Source: Spirochaetaceae bacterium (GTDB lineage: Bacteria > Spirochaetota > Spirochaetia > DSM-27196 > SLST01). From it: a stretch of DNA of 5,131 nt. The first letter of the stretch is position 1. Each line of letters begins with the position of its first letter. Made by a program: the position numbers and the translations under genes. This document shows positions 1-5,131 of the stretch, one piece after another. The notes under the pieces are model-generated. The model was not told the origin of the DNA. It did no database searches and saw nothing but the letters and a program-made list of their open reading frames with translations. The DNA is taken from positions 1 to 5,131 of the forward strand of contig SKVA01000321.1 in assembly GCA_007129695.1 (NCBI GenBank), in the 5' to 3' direction.

Positions 1-1242
1 CAAGGATCTTCTCGATCTCAACGAGTCTGCGCGGCGCTGGTCGTGGCCGCCGTCGTGGTACTCTCCGGCTGCCCGCTGCCGTTTGAGTTCACCCCGGCGA
101 ACAGCAACGGCACCCTGTCGGCATCAAACGACCCCGCAAACCCGTCGATGACGTCGACCCCTTCTATGACGCTTTCGGTCCGATCCTCAGGCGTGCCCGT
201 CACTGGACAAACCTCCTCCGAAGACGTTGAAGTCCGGCTGGAGTCGGCGACGCCGGGTGCGTCGATCTTCTATCGGCTCGACGGATCGATGCCGATTCCC
301 GGGCTGGACGGGACGATCCGGTTCGACTCCGGTGACCCGATCGTGATCGGCGGAAACGGAACGTCCGTGCACATCGTCGCAATCGCGATCGGGCCGAGCA
401 TGTACCCGAGCGTTATCGCCGAACGAGTGATGACGATCACCTACGGGACCGTCGCCGCTCCGCAGATAAGCCCGATTTCATCGGGCCACTTTCTTCCGGT
501 GGTGGTAACCATGTCGTCGACAACGCCCGGGGCGGCTCTCTTCTACACTCTGGACGGTTCGGATCCCAGGACGAGCATGACGCGCATCGAGTATGGCGAC
601 CCGTTTGTGGTTGCGCAGTCGACGACCGTCAACGCCGTCGCGGAGCGGGAAGGCTACCTGTCGTCTGATGTTGTGTCGCGAACCTACACGATTGGGTCGG
701 GCTCTCTTTACGACGACTTCAGCGGGCAGTCGCTGAACGAAGCGATCTGGGGGAGCACCTTGTTCTTCGGCGGTCGCCTGGAGCATGTGCCGTTCTTCAC
801 GCCGCTCAGCGGCAACGACATCGAGACCGGCGGCACGCTGAACTTCTACGGACACACCGGAGGCTGGACCGGTTCGAGCCGCGCGTGGACGATTGGTTCA
901 TCCACCGCATGGTCGCTCGAAGTGGTCGCAGAGTACATGAACGGCGGTCCCGAGGTGTCGACTCAGGGCTGGAGCGTCCAGGCACGCGACATCGGCACCG
1001 GCGCGCGCGTAGCGCTGTTTGCCCACCAGAACAAGGAGACCAGCTGGAAGGATGGAGTAGGAAGCTACCACGTGACGCGGTCGGGGACTTCTATCGAGGT
1101 GTACCGCGATGGACAGCTGATTCGATCCGTCGACGCATCGAACCTCCCGCACTCGTTCGGTCTCTACATCACCGCCGATAACGCGTACGGGTCGGGACAC
1201 TACAGCGGGGTCGCGATCGACAACGTCAGGTACCAACCCTGA
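1..1242 (+). CDS. Surface lipoprotein with two chitobiase-type repeats and a ConA-like domain (5' end outside window)
   Basis: The frame is open from base 1. The first codons read QGSSRSQRVCAALVVAAVVV and then LSGC, which is an Arg-containing n-region, a hydrophobic core and a lipobox with Cys at codon 24 (bases 70-72). Starting at the GTG at 43 would leave a 9-residue signal with no positive charge, so the true start is probably just upstream of the window. After the Cys comes an S/T/N/P-rich linker, then two repeats of about 80 residues (bases 193-444 and 451-693). These carry the TPGA-x-hydrophobic-x-FY-x-LDGS core and a closing YxI strand typical of chitobiase/hexosaminidase C-terminal (CHB_HEX_C_1) modules. 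From about 706 to the end, a DDFSG...W opening and a strand-rich pattern ending AIDNVRY suggest a concanavalin A-like jelly-roll domain. No glycosidase catalytic motif is visible. Inference: a lipid-anchored, possibly glycan- or surface-binding protein. The protein class is fairly sure; the ligand is unknown. Confidence 0.85.
   Translation, partial: QGSSRSQRVCAALVVAAVVVLSGCPLPFEFTPANSNGTLSASNDPANPSMTSTPSMTLSVRSSGVPVTGQTSSEDVEVRLESATPGASIFYRLDGSMPIPGLDGTIRFDSGDPIVIGGNGTSVHIVAIAIGPSMYPSVIAERVMTITYGTVAAPQISPISSGHFLPVVVTMSSTTPGAALFYTLDGSDPRTSMTRIEYGDPFVVAQSTTVNAVAEREGYLSSDVVSRTYTIGSGSLYDDFSGQSLNEAIWGSTLFFGGRLEHVPFFTPLSGNDIETGGTLNFYGHTGGWTGSSRAWTIGSSTAWSLEVVAEYMNGGPEVSTQGWSVQARDIGTGARVALFAHQNKETSWKDGVGSYHVTRSGTSIEVYRDGQLIRSVDASNLPHSFGLYITADNAYGSGHYSGVAIDNVRYQP
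193..693 (+). repeat. Two tandem chitobiase C-terminal-like (CHB_HEX_C_1) protein repeats
   Basis: The two units are similar at the protein level only. Unit 1 (about 193-444) contains ESATPGASIFYRLDGS and unit 2 (about 451-693) contains SSTTPGAALFYTLDGS. Both continue through a GDP-[IF]-V strand, a run of alternating hydrophobic residues and a terminal TY[GT] segment. This repeat is common as tandem beta-sandwich modules in secreted and surface proteins. Unit 1 lacks the usual GY before its last strands, which unit 2 keeps (EGYLSSDV). The DNA of the two units has diverged, so this is an old duplication rather than a recent one. Confidence 0.75.
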
Positions 1243-1255
1243 CCCGGATTCCCGC

Positions 1256-3070
1256 TCAGCGCGATCGTTTGCGGTCGGACATTGCGAGAGCGCGCTTTCG
1301 GATCCGGATCGACTTCGGCGTGATCTCGACCAGTTCGTCTTCACGGATGAAGTTGATCGCGGCTTCGAGCGTCATCAGGTGCGGCGGGGTGAGCAGCACG
1401 TTGTCGTCGCGACCGGCTGCGCGCATGTTGGTGAGCTTCTTCGTTTTGCACGGGTTCACGTCCAGGTCGTTGTCGCGGTTGTGCTCGCCGACCACCATCC
1501 CTTCGTAGACCGGTTCTCCCGGTGGAATGAAGAGTGTCCCGCGGGGTTCCAGGTTGAACAGCGCGTACGGCACGGCGGCCCCCTGCCGATCGCTGACGAG
1601 CGAACCGGTGAATCGCGACGGGAAGTCGCCGCGGTACTCCTCGTACCCTTCCAGGTACGCGTTGATGATCCCGGTTCCCCGCGTGTCCGTGAGGAGCTCG
1701 TCGCGGAAGCCGATGAGCGCGCGCGACGGGACGCTGAACTCCAGCCGCGCTCGTCCGCTGCCATGGTTGGTCAGGTTGATCATCCGACCCTTGCGGACCG
1801 AGAGCTTTTCGGTCACAACGCCGGTGAACTGATCACCGCAGTCGATGAAGACGCGTTCGATCGGCTCGGTTCGCTTGCCGTCCTTTTCGCGGTAGATGAC
1901 GTGCGGTCGACCGACGCACACCTCAAAGCCCTCGCGGCGCATCGTCTCGATCAGGATCGCCATCTGGAACTCGCCACGACCCGAAACCAGGAAGCCTTCC
2001 TTGTCGTTGGCCTCCTCCACGCGGAGTGACACGTTACTGAGCATCTCCTTCTTGAGCCGCTCGGCGAGCTTGGTCGCCTGGACGTGCTGCCCTTCCTTGC
2101 CGGCGAACGGTCCGGTGTTGCGCAGGAAGAGCATCGATACCGTCGGTTCGTCGACCGCGATTCTCTTCAGCGCGCGTGGCGCTTCCTTGCGGCAGATCGT
2201 GTCGCCGATGTGCACCTCGTCTATCCCCGAAAGCACGACGATGTCGCCGGGCTGCGCCTGGGCGACGTCGGAGAGCGTCAACCCGGCGTACACCTGGAGC
2301 TTGCTCACCTTGAGCGGCTTCACTGCGTCGTCGATGTCGATCCTGATGAGCGACTCGCTCGACTTCACCGCCTGATTGTGCACGCGGCCGATCGCAAGTC
2401 GCCCCAGGTAGTCTGAGTAGCCCAGATCGCTCACGAGCATCTGCATGGGGCGGTCGGGGTGGATCGTCGGGGGCGGTATCTCGTCGACGATCATCTCAAA
2501 CAGGACGTCGAGCGGCTCGTCCGGGTCGGTGAGTCGACGCTTCGCGATCCCGTCGCGTCCATTCGTGTAGAGCAGCGGGAACTCGTGCTGCTCATCGGTC
2601 GCGTCCAGGTCGATGAACAGGTCGCTGATCTCGTCGAGCACCTCGCCCGGGCGTGCGTCCTTGCGGTCGATCTTGTTGATAATAACGATGACCTTGAGTC
2701 CTGCTTCGAGCGTCTTCTTCAGCACGTAGCGGGTCTGCGGGAGCGGACCTTCGGCCGCGTCGACCAGCAGCAACGCCCCGTCCGCCATGGAGAGCGCACG
2801 TTCTACCTCGCCGCCGAAGTCGGCGTGCCCGGGAGTGTCGATGATGTTGATCTTCACACCCTTCCACGAGACCGCGCAGTTCTTGGCCGCGATCGTGATG
2901 CCGCGCTCGCGCTCCAGATCCATCCGGTCCATGAGACGCTCTTCAACCGCCTGTCCGTCGCGGAACACGCCGCTCTGCTGGAAGAGCGAGTCGACCAGCG
3001 TCGTCTTTCCATGGTCGACGTGCGCGATGATGGCTACGTTACGAATTGCGGCGTTGTGTTGTGACGAGAT
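1256..3070 (-). CDS. typA: Translational GTPase TypA/BipA (ribosome-binding GTPase)
   Basis: This is a ribosome-associated GTPase related to EF-G and LepA, acting in the cytoplasm in ribosome assembly and stress adaptation. With the start chosen here it has 604 residues, matching the family (E. coli BipA has 607). The GTPase motifs are intact: G1 AHVDHGKT at residues 16-23, RGIT at 56-59, DTPGH at 78-82 and NKID at 132-135. Beta-barrel domain II, the EF-G-like domains and the TypA-specific C-terminal part (FNLEPRGTLFIPPGEPVYEGMVVGEH region, NPCKTKKLTNMRA) follow, ending in a basic tail. The start is odd: the codon eight bases after a GGAGG is ATC (3070-3068), and no ATG, GTG or TTG lies between it and the P-loop. 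Upstream in-frame options are ATT 3076, TTG 3124, ATG 3169 and ATG 3187, all with poorly placed or no Shine-Dalgarno and giving N-terminal extensions unlike the family. Function is certain; the start is not. Confidence 0.97.
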   Translation of the reverse strand: MSSQHNAAIRNVAIIAHVDHGKTTLVDSLFQQSGVFRDGQAVEERLMDRMDLERERGITIAAKNCAVSWKGVKINIIDTPGHADFGGEVERALSMADGALLLVDAAEGPLPQTRYVLKKTLEAGLKVIVIINKIDRKDARPGEVLDEISDLFIDLDATDEQHEFPLLYTNGRDGIAKRRLTDPDEPLDVLFEMIVDEIPPPTIHPDRPMQMLVSDLGYSDYLGRLAIGRVHNQAVKSSESLIRIDIDDAVKPLKVSKLQVYAGLTLSDVAQAQPGDIVVLSGIDEVHIGDTICRKEAPRALKRIAVDEPTVSMLFLRNTGPFAGKEGQHVQATKLAERLKKEMLSNVSLRVEEANDKEGFLVSGRGEFQMAILIETMRREGFEVCVGRPHVIYREKDGKRTEPIERVFIDCGDQFTGVVTEKLSVRKGRMINLTNHGSGRARLEFSVPSRALIGFRDELLTDTRGTGIINAYLEGYEEYRGDFPSRFTGSLVSDRQGAAVPYALFNLEPRGTLFIPPGEPVYEGMVVGEHNRDNDLDVNPCKTKKLTNMRAAGRDDNVLLTPPHLMTLEAAINFIREDELVEITPKSIRIRKRALAMSDRKRSR

Positions 3071-3076
3071 AGGAAT

Positions 3077-3083
3077 CCCCTCC
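3077..3083 (-). promoter_or_regulatory. Shine-Dalgarno for typA that points to an AUC start
   Basis: On the minus strand, GGAGGGG is followed by ATTCCT and then ATC TCG TCA. Measured from GGAGG, the gap to ATC is 8 bases, within the optimum, while the gap to the ATT codon is only 2. The first residues would then be (f)M-SSQHNAAIRN before VAIIAHVDHGKTT, which looks like a normal TypA N-terminus. This supports 3070 as the start even though AUC is a very rare initiator. Confidence 0.6.
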
Positions 3084-3308
3084 AGCGGTGGGAAAAGGGT
3101 AGGAAAAGTCGGGGCGCCAGGCAAGCGGGGTACACATCCTGCCTTGCACGTTGCCGGTCCGTCGGGCATAGTACGCAAAGGCTGCATCGGAGCGGCGCGC
3201 GGGGGAGGGGCCTGAGTATTGGAGAGGAGTCGTCCTGTCGTCGATTCGATCGCAGTCGAACTCACCCCACGCGCCGATGCGAAATCGTGCGATGCCCGGC
3301 CGACCCGT

Positions 3309-3313
3309 GAGGG
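3309..3313 (+). promoter_or_regulatory. Ribosome binding site supporting the GTG start at 3318
   Basis: GAGGG is followed by AACC and then GTG AGC CGC. The spacing is short but workable. It supports the start that gives the family-like N-terminus (INQHGQQIG...LPDW) rather than the longer form from TTG 3219. Confidence 0.5.
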
Positions 3314-3317
3314 AACC

Positions 3318-4025
3318 GTGAGCCGCATCAACCAGCACGGCCAACAGATCGGGCTTGAGCTGCCCGACTGGCGACCGCCGTCGCGGCCGACCGGGGACGC
3401 GATGATCGGCACGCACTGCCGGCTCGATCGCCTCGATCCCGACGCTCACGCGAGCGCGTTGTACGACGCGCTCGTGCGCAGCGGCGATGAGCGTTCGTGG
3501 ACGTATCTGCCGTACGGACCGTTCGACTCGGTGCCCGAGTTTCGCGCATGGTTGGACGGATGCACCGGCGGCGACCCGCTCTTCTTCGCGATCACCCGGT
3601 CTGGTGACCCCGGTCCGAGCGGTGTCGCGAGCTATCTTCGGATTTCTCCGGATTCCGGATCGATCGAGGTGGGGCACATTCACTTCTCGCAGAGCCTGAG
3701 ACGGACCGCCGCGGCGACCGAGGCGATGTCGCTGATGATGCGGCACGCGTTCTCACTCGGCTACCGCCGGTACGAGTGGAAGTGCGACGCGCTGAACGTA
3801 CCGAGCCGTCGCGCGGCCGAACGACTCGGCTTCCGGTACGAAGGGACGTTCCGCAACGCGACCGTCTGCAAGGGGCGGTCGCGCGATACCGCGTGGTATT
3901 CGATCATCGATACCGAATGGCCATCGGTAGAACACGAGGTGCGACGATGGCTCAGCGCGGACAACTTCGACTCCGACGGCCGCCAGCGATCGCCGCTTTC
4001 GATCAGCTGGCGTGAACTACCTTGA
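3318..4025 (+). CDS. GNAT-family N-acetyltransferase, RimJ/RimL-like
   Basis: Predicted to transfer the acetyl group of acetyl-CoA to an amine (protein N-terminus or small molecule) in the cytoplasm; the substrate is unknown. The 235-residue product has the pattern of a widespread subfamily: an N-terminal QHGQQIGLELPDW (residues 6-18), CRLDRLDP (34-41), the WTYLPYGPF signature (61-69), a central strand VASYLRI with EVGHIHFS (103-124), the acetyl-CoA-binding turn RRTAAATEA (128-136) and the C-terminal NVPSRRAAERLGFRYEG helix and strand (160-176). GTG 3318 is preferred because homologues I know begin with the (N/Q)xxGQxIG segment. A TTG at 3219 would add 33 residues of no recognisable domain. 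It is transcribed away from typA, and its 3' end runs 23 bases into the convergent methyltransferase gene. The family is confident; the start is moderately so. Confidence 0.9.
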   Translation: MSRINQHGQQIGLELPDWRPPSRPTGDAMIGTHCRLDRLDPDAHASALYDALVRSGDERSWTYLPYGPFDSVPEFRAWLDGCTGGDPLFFAITRSGDPGPSGVASYLRISPDSGSIEVGHIHFSQSLRRTAAATEAMSLMMRHAFSLGYRRYEWKCDALNVPSRRAAERLGFRYEGTFRNATVCKGRSRDTAWYSIIDTEWPSVEHEVRRWLSADNFDSDGRQRSPLSISWRELP

Positions 4026-4815
4026 AGCTCCAGTACTCCATGCGCCCGGACGCAAACGACTCATAGCGTCCCGAGCCGCGTACGCCGGCAAACTCGCCGA
4101 ACGCAGCGACGAACAGCCGCGGTATCCTGCTGCCGATCAGGCTCCGTTTGCGCTCGTCGTCTATGTCGAGCGCCCGTACCACGTTCTCCCGGATCTGGCG
4201 CTCGGACTCGACCAGAAACCCCGCTTCGGCGAGCTGCGCGCGCAGCTTGGGCACATCCTCCTTCCAACGCATGTCGGTAAGCAGGAACGTGCCACCGGGT
4301 CGTAGCACGCGCTTGACCTCCGCGAAGAAGCGTTCGATGTGCGGGTAGCAGCGCGATGACTCGACGTTCACCACCGCGTCGAAGCTGCTGTCGGCGAACG
4401 GAAGCGCCTCGGCGTCGCCTTTCACGAACCGGAGGTTATCGACCACGTGATGGTCGTTGCAGAACCGGATCCCCGGTTCCGACAGGTCCACGCCCACGTA
4501 CGACGCCGGTTTGCGGTATCGGCTCAGAAACGACGCGCCGCCGCCGCGGCCCGAACCGACCTCCAGAACATCCTTCCCTTCGAGCGACGTCCACGATGCT
4601 GCCTGGTCGTACATCTGCAAGCCGTACCGCTCGCTTTCGTCTCTCTCCAGCAGATCGACCGTCTCGGGCCGTTCCATCCCGGCGAACCCGTAGTTCATGC
4701 ACGTCATCACGACGCTCTTCTTTTCGCGCGCAATGATCCAGCTGTGCCAGTATCGCCAGAGCGGCTTCCGGATGAACCGGGGCAGCTCGGCGTAATTCTC
4801 TACTATACTCCTCAC
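4003..4815 (-). CDS. Class I SAM-dependent methyltransferase, phthiotriol-dimycocerosate methyltransferase-like
   Basis: Predicted to move a methyl group from S-adenosylmethionine to a small-molecule or lipid acceptor. The 270-residue protein has a basic, aromatic N-terminal part (about 1-40, FIRKPLWRYWHSWIIAREKK), a MNYGF segment (40-44), then a Rossmann methyltransferase core: motif I VLEVGSGRGGG (83-93), the acidic ribose-binding D110 in VGVDLS, GDAEALPF (133-140), FDAVVNVESSRCYP (145-158) and VLRPGG (170-175). The GSGRGGG loop with VNVESS-x-CYP resembles the mycobacterial phthiotriol/phenolphthiotriol dimycocerosate O-methyltransferase group (Rv2952-like) and related polyketide or lipid methyltransferases. 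Neighbours give no polyketide context, so the substrate is open. Start GTG 4815 is supported by AAGGAG six bases upstream. The N-terminal aromatic segment may bind membrane or a lipid substrate, but it is not a clear transmembrane helix. Confidence 0.92.
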   Translation of the reverse strand: MRSIVENYAELPRFIRKPLWRYWHSWIIAREKKSVVMTCMNYGFAGMERPETVDLLERDESERYGLQMYDQAASWTSLEGKDVLEVGSGRGGGASFLSRYRKPASYVGVDLSEPGIRFCNDHHVVDNLRFVKGDAEALPFADSSFDAVVNVESSRCYPHIERFFAEVKRVLRPGGTFLLTDMRWKEDVPKLRAQLAEAGFLVESERQIRENVVRALDIDDERKRSLIGSRIPRLFVAAFGEFAGVRGSGRYESFASGRMEYWSFKVVHAS

Positions 4816-4821
4816 GAGAGG

Positions 4822-4827
4822 CTCCTT
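4822..4827 (-). promoter_or_regulatory. Ribosome binding site deciding the GTG start of the methyltransferase
   Basis: AAGGAG on the minus strand lies six bases (CCTCTC) before GTG at 4815. This is textbook spacing and fixes the non-ATG start. Confidence 0.8.
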
Positions 4828-4853
4828 CGCGGACAGGTGGTCTTCAGGACCGA

Positions 4854-4892
4854 ACCGACCGGTCGGTCATTGTACCGTCACCGGCCGGTCGG
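4854..4892 (-). promoter_or_regulatory. Paired palindromic boxes flanking a -10 candidate for the methyltransferase gene
   Basis: Read on the minus strand, CCGACCGGCCGGT (4892-4880) and CCGACCGGTCGGT (4866-4854) are direct copies differing at one base, offset by 26 bp. The second lies in a perfect 14-bp palindrome ACCGACCGGTCGGT (4867-4854), and the first contains a perfect 10-bp palindrome ACCGGCCGGT (4880-4889). Between them sits TACAAT (4874-4869), five of six matches to a sigma70 -10 box, with no good -35. A start point near 4862 would fall inside the second palindrome. Inference: tandem operators for a dimeric repressor, TetR-type by general appearance, controlling the methyltransferase; no regulator gene is in the window. 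Alternatively the two boxes can pair as an RNA stem, although no T-run follows. Confidence 0.5.
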
Positions 4893-4926
4893 CGCTACCC
4901 CTGCCGCAATGGCCTCTTCCTGCCGG

Positions 4927-5052
4927 CTACTCGTCGTCTTCCAGCGGCTCGGTCTGCTTGCGCTTCGCCATCATGCTGCCGAGTACCTTGAGCTTGAGCC
5001 AGCCGATCGCGACGACCGCGATCACGATCAGAACCCACCAATACCACGCCAT
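4927..5052 (-). CDS. 41-residue single-pass membrane protein, unrecognised
   Basis: Function unknown. The translation opens MAWYWWVLIVIAVVAIGW, a tryptophan-rich start leading into one hydrophobic helix (about residues 3-19). It is followed by the basic LKLKVLG and MMAKRKQ stretch (19-33) and an acidic tail ending EPLEDDE. By the positive-inside rule the N-terminus would be outside and the C-terminus in the cytoplasm. A perfect AGGAGG lies four bases before the ATG, much stronger than the sites of its neighbours, and the alternating charge pattern is not what a random frame gives. It lies 31 bases after the stop of a probable upstream gene on the same strand, so the two may be co-transcribed. 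It could be a subunit or regulator of a membrane complex; nothing in the sequence says which. Confidence 0.75.
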   Translation of the reverse strand: MAWYWWVLIVIAVVAIGWLKLKVLGSMMAKRKQTEPLEDDE

Positions 5053-5056
5053 ACTG

Positions 5057-5062
5057 CCTCCT
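5057..5062 (-). promoter_or_regulatory. Strong ribosome binding site of the 41-residue gene
   Basis: AGGAGG on the minus strand is followed by CAGT and ATG (5052). It is the closest match to the full anti-Shine-Dalgarno in the window and is the main reason to trust such a short gene. Confidence 0.75.
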
Positions 5063-5064
5063 GT

Positions 5065-5078
5065 CGCGGCGCGCCGCG
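5065..5078. repeat. Perfect 14-bp GC palindrome upstream of the small membrane protein gene
   Basis: CGCGGCGCGCCGCG is its own reverse complement and ends two bases before the Shine-Dalgarno of the 41-residue gene. As RNA it could form a five-pair stem with a CGCG loop. It may be a protein site, an mRNA stem in the gap between two co-transcribed genes, or chance in GC-rich DNA. Confidence 0.4.
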
Positions 5079-5083
5079 GACCC

Positions 5084-5131
5084 CTACCGGGGTTTGAGTT
5101 GTTTGCCCAGGCTCATGCCCAGGAGTCCAAG
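5084..5131 (-). CDS. Probable C-terminal end of a gene entering from the right (partial)
   Basis: On the minus strand, 15 codons read LGLLGMSLGKQLKPR and end at TAG (5086-5084). A glycine- and leucine-rich stretch followed by a short basic tail is what the last transmembrane helix of a membrane protein often looks like. It stops 31 bases before the ATG of the 41-residue gene, a spacing normal for an operon. Only 15 residues are visible, so neither the family nor the reality of the gene can be settled here. Confidence 0.4.
   Translation of the reverse strand, partial: LGLLGMSLGKQLKPR

Larger units (their letters stand above)
3071..3317. promoter_or_regulatory. Divergent intergenic region between typA and the acetyltransferase gene
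   Basis: About 247 bases separate the two divergent starts, so promoters for both genes should lie here. The best plus-strand candidate is TTGCAC (3144-3149), a 17-base spacer and CATAGT (3167-3172); matches to consensus are weak (3/6 and 4/6). On the minus strand the same spot gives TACTAT (3173-3168) as a -10 candidate without a recognisable -35. The two would overlap back to back. A purine-rich stretch at 3201-3210 is GGAGG-containing and sits 10 bases before a TTG at 3219, an alternative acetyltransferase start. No riboswitch or terminator hairpin was recognised. The divergent region is clear; the individual promoter boxes are speculative. Confidence 0.35.

Noticed and set aside
1379..3064. 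Long plus-strand frames opposite typA (for example 1379-2029 and 2459-3064)
   Set aside because: They are antisense shadows of typA; their products are Arg/Val/Asp-rich with no recognisable domain, while the opposite strand encodes intact GTPase motifs.
3195..3212. G-rich run as a possible G-quadruplex
   Set aside because: The stretch has only two adjacent G-runs separated by a single A, not four runs, so a stable intramolecular quadruplex is not supported.
3071..3412. N-terminal extension of TypA to 718 residues
   Set aside because: The frame is open by chance in GC-rich DNA, runs antisense through the start of the acetyltransferase gene, and encodes low-similarity Pro/Arg/Ser-rich sequence before the normal TypA N-terminus.
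3039..3746. A 235-codon minus-strand frame across the acetyltransferase gene
   Set aside because: It is rich in Arg and Pro, has no motif, and overlaps the well-supported acetyltransferase and the typA start.
4854..4892. Intrinsic terminator for the 41-residue gene
   Set aside because: The boxes could form a stem in the transcript, but no T-run follows on the minus strand, and the position around a -10 box fits an operator better.
4447..5097. A 216-codon plus-strand frame across the methyltransferase start and the small gene
   Set aside because: It is antisense to both the methyltransferase and the 41-residue gene, including their control region, and has no recognisable domain.

Overview
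This is a GC-rich (by eye about 60%) bacterial chromosomal segment with dense coding and short intergenic gaps. It shows no mobile element, CRISPR array, tRNA or rRNA. A lipoprotein signal peptide plus TypA makes it bacterial. The chitobiase-type repeat lipoprotein would fit several environmental phyla; a spirochaete-like origin is only a guess. Nothing in the window fixes the taxonomy.

Layout, left to right: (1) 1-1242, plus strand, a surface lipoprotein whose first codons lie before the window. It has a lipobox, an S/T/N-rich linker, two chitobiase/hexosaminidase C-terminal-type beta repeats and a C-terminal concanavalin A-like domain. (2) 1256-3070, minus strand, the translational GTPase TypA/BipA, convergent with the lipoprotein across 13 bp. 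All five G motifs seem intact, but the best Shine-Dalgarno points to an AUC codon rather than AUG/GUG/UUG. (3) 3071-3317, the divergent intergenic region between typA and an acetyltransferase gene. (4) 3318-4025, plus strand, a GNAT N-acetyltransferase of the RimJ/RimL-like type. (5) 4003-4815, minus strand, a class I SAM methyltransferase similar in motifs to phthiotriol/phenolphthiotriol dimycocerosate methyltransferases; its 3' end overlaps the acetyltransferase by 23 bp. (6) 4816-4926, a compact control region with a TACAAT -10 candidate and two copies of a palindromic 13-bp box. (7) 4927-5052, minus strand, a 41-residue single-pass membrane protein with a very strong ribosome binding site. 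(8) 5084-5131, minus strand, the probable C-terminal end of another gene.

The genes do not form one obvious pathway. TypA is a housekeeping and stress translation factor; the acetyltransferase and methyltransferase are modifying enzymes of unknown substrate. The only likely co-transcribed pair is the C-terminal fragment at the right edge and the 41-residue protein. I do not see a convincing new multi-gene system. The items most worth checking are the non-canonical typA start, the paired palindromic boxes before the methyltransferase, and the tiny membrane protein, which is short enough for automated annotation to miss.
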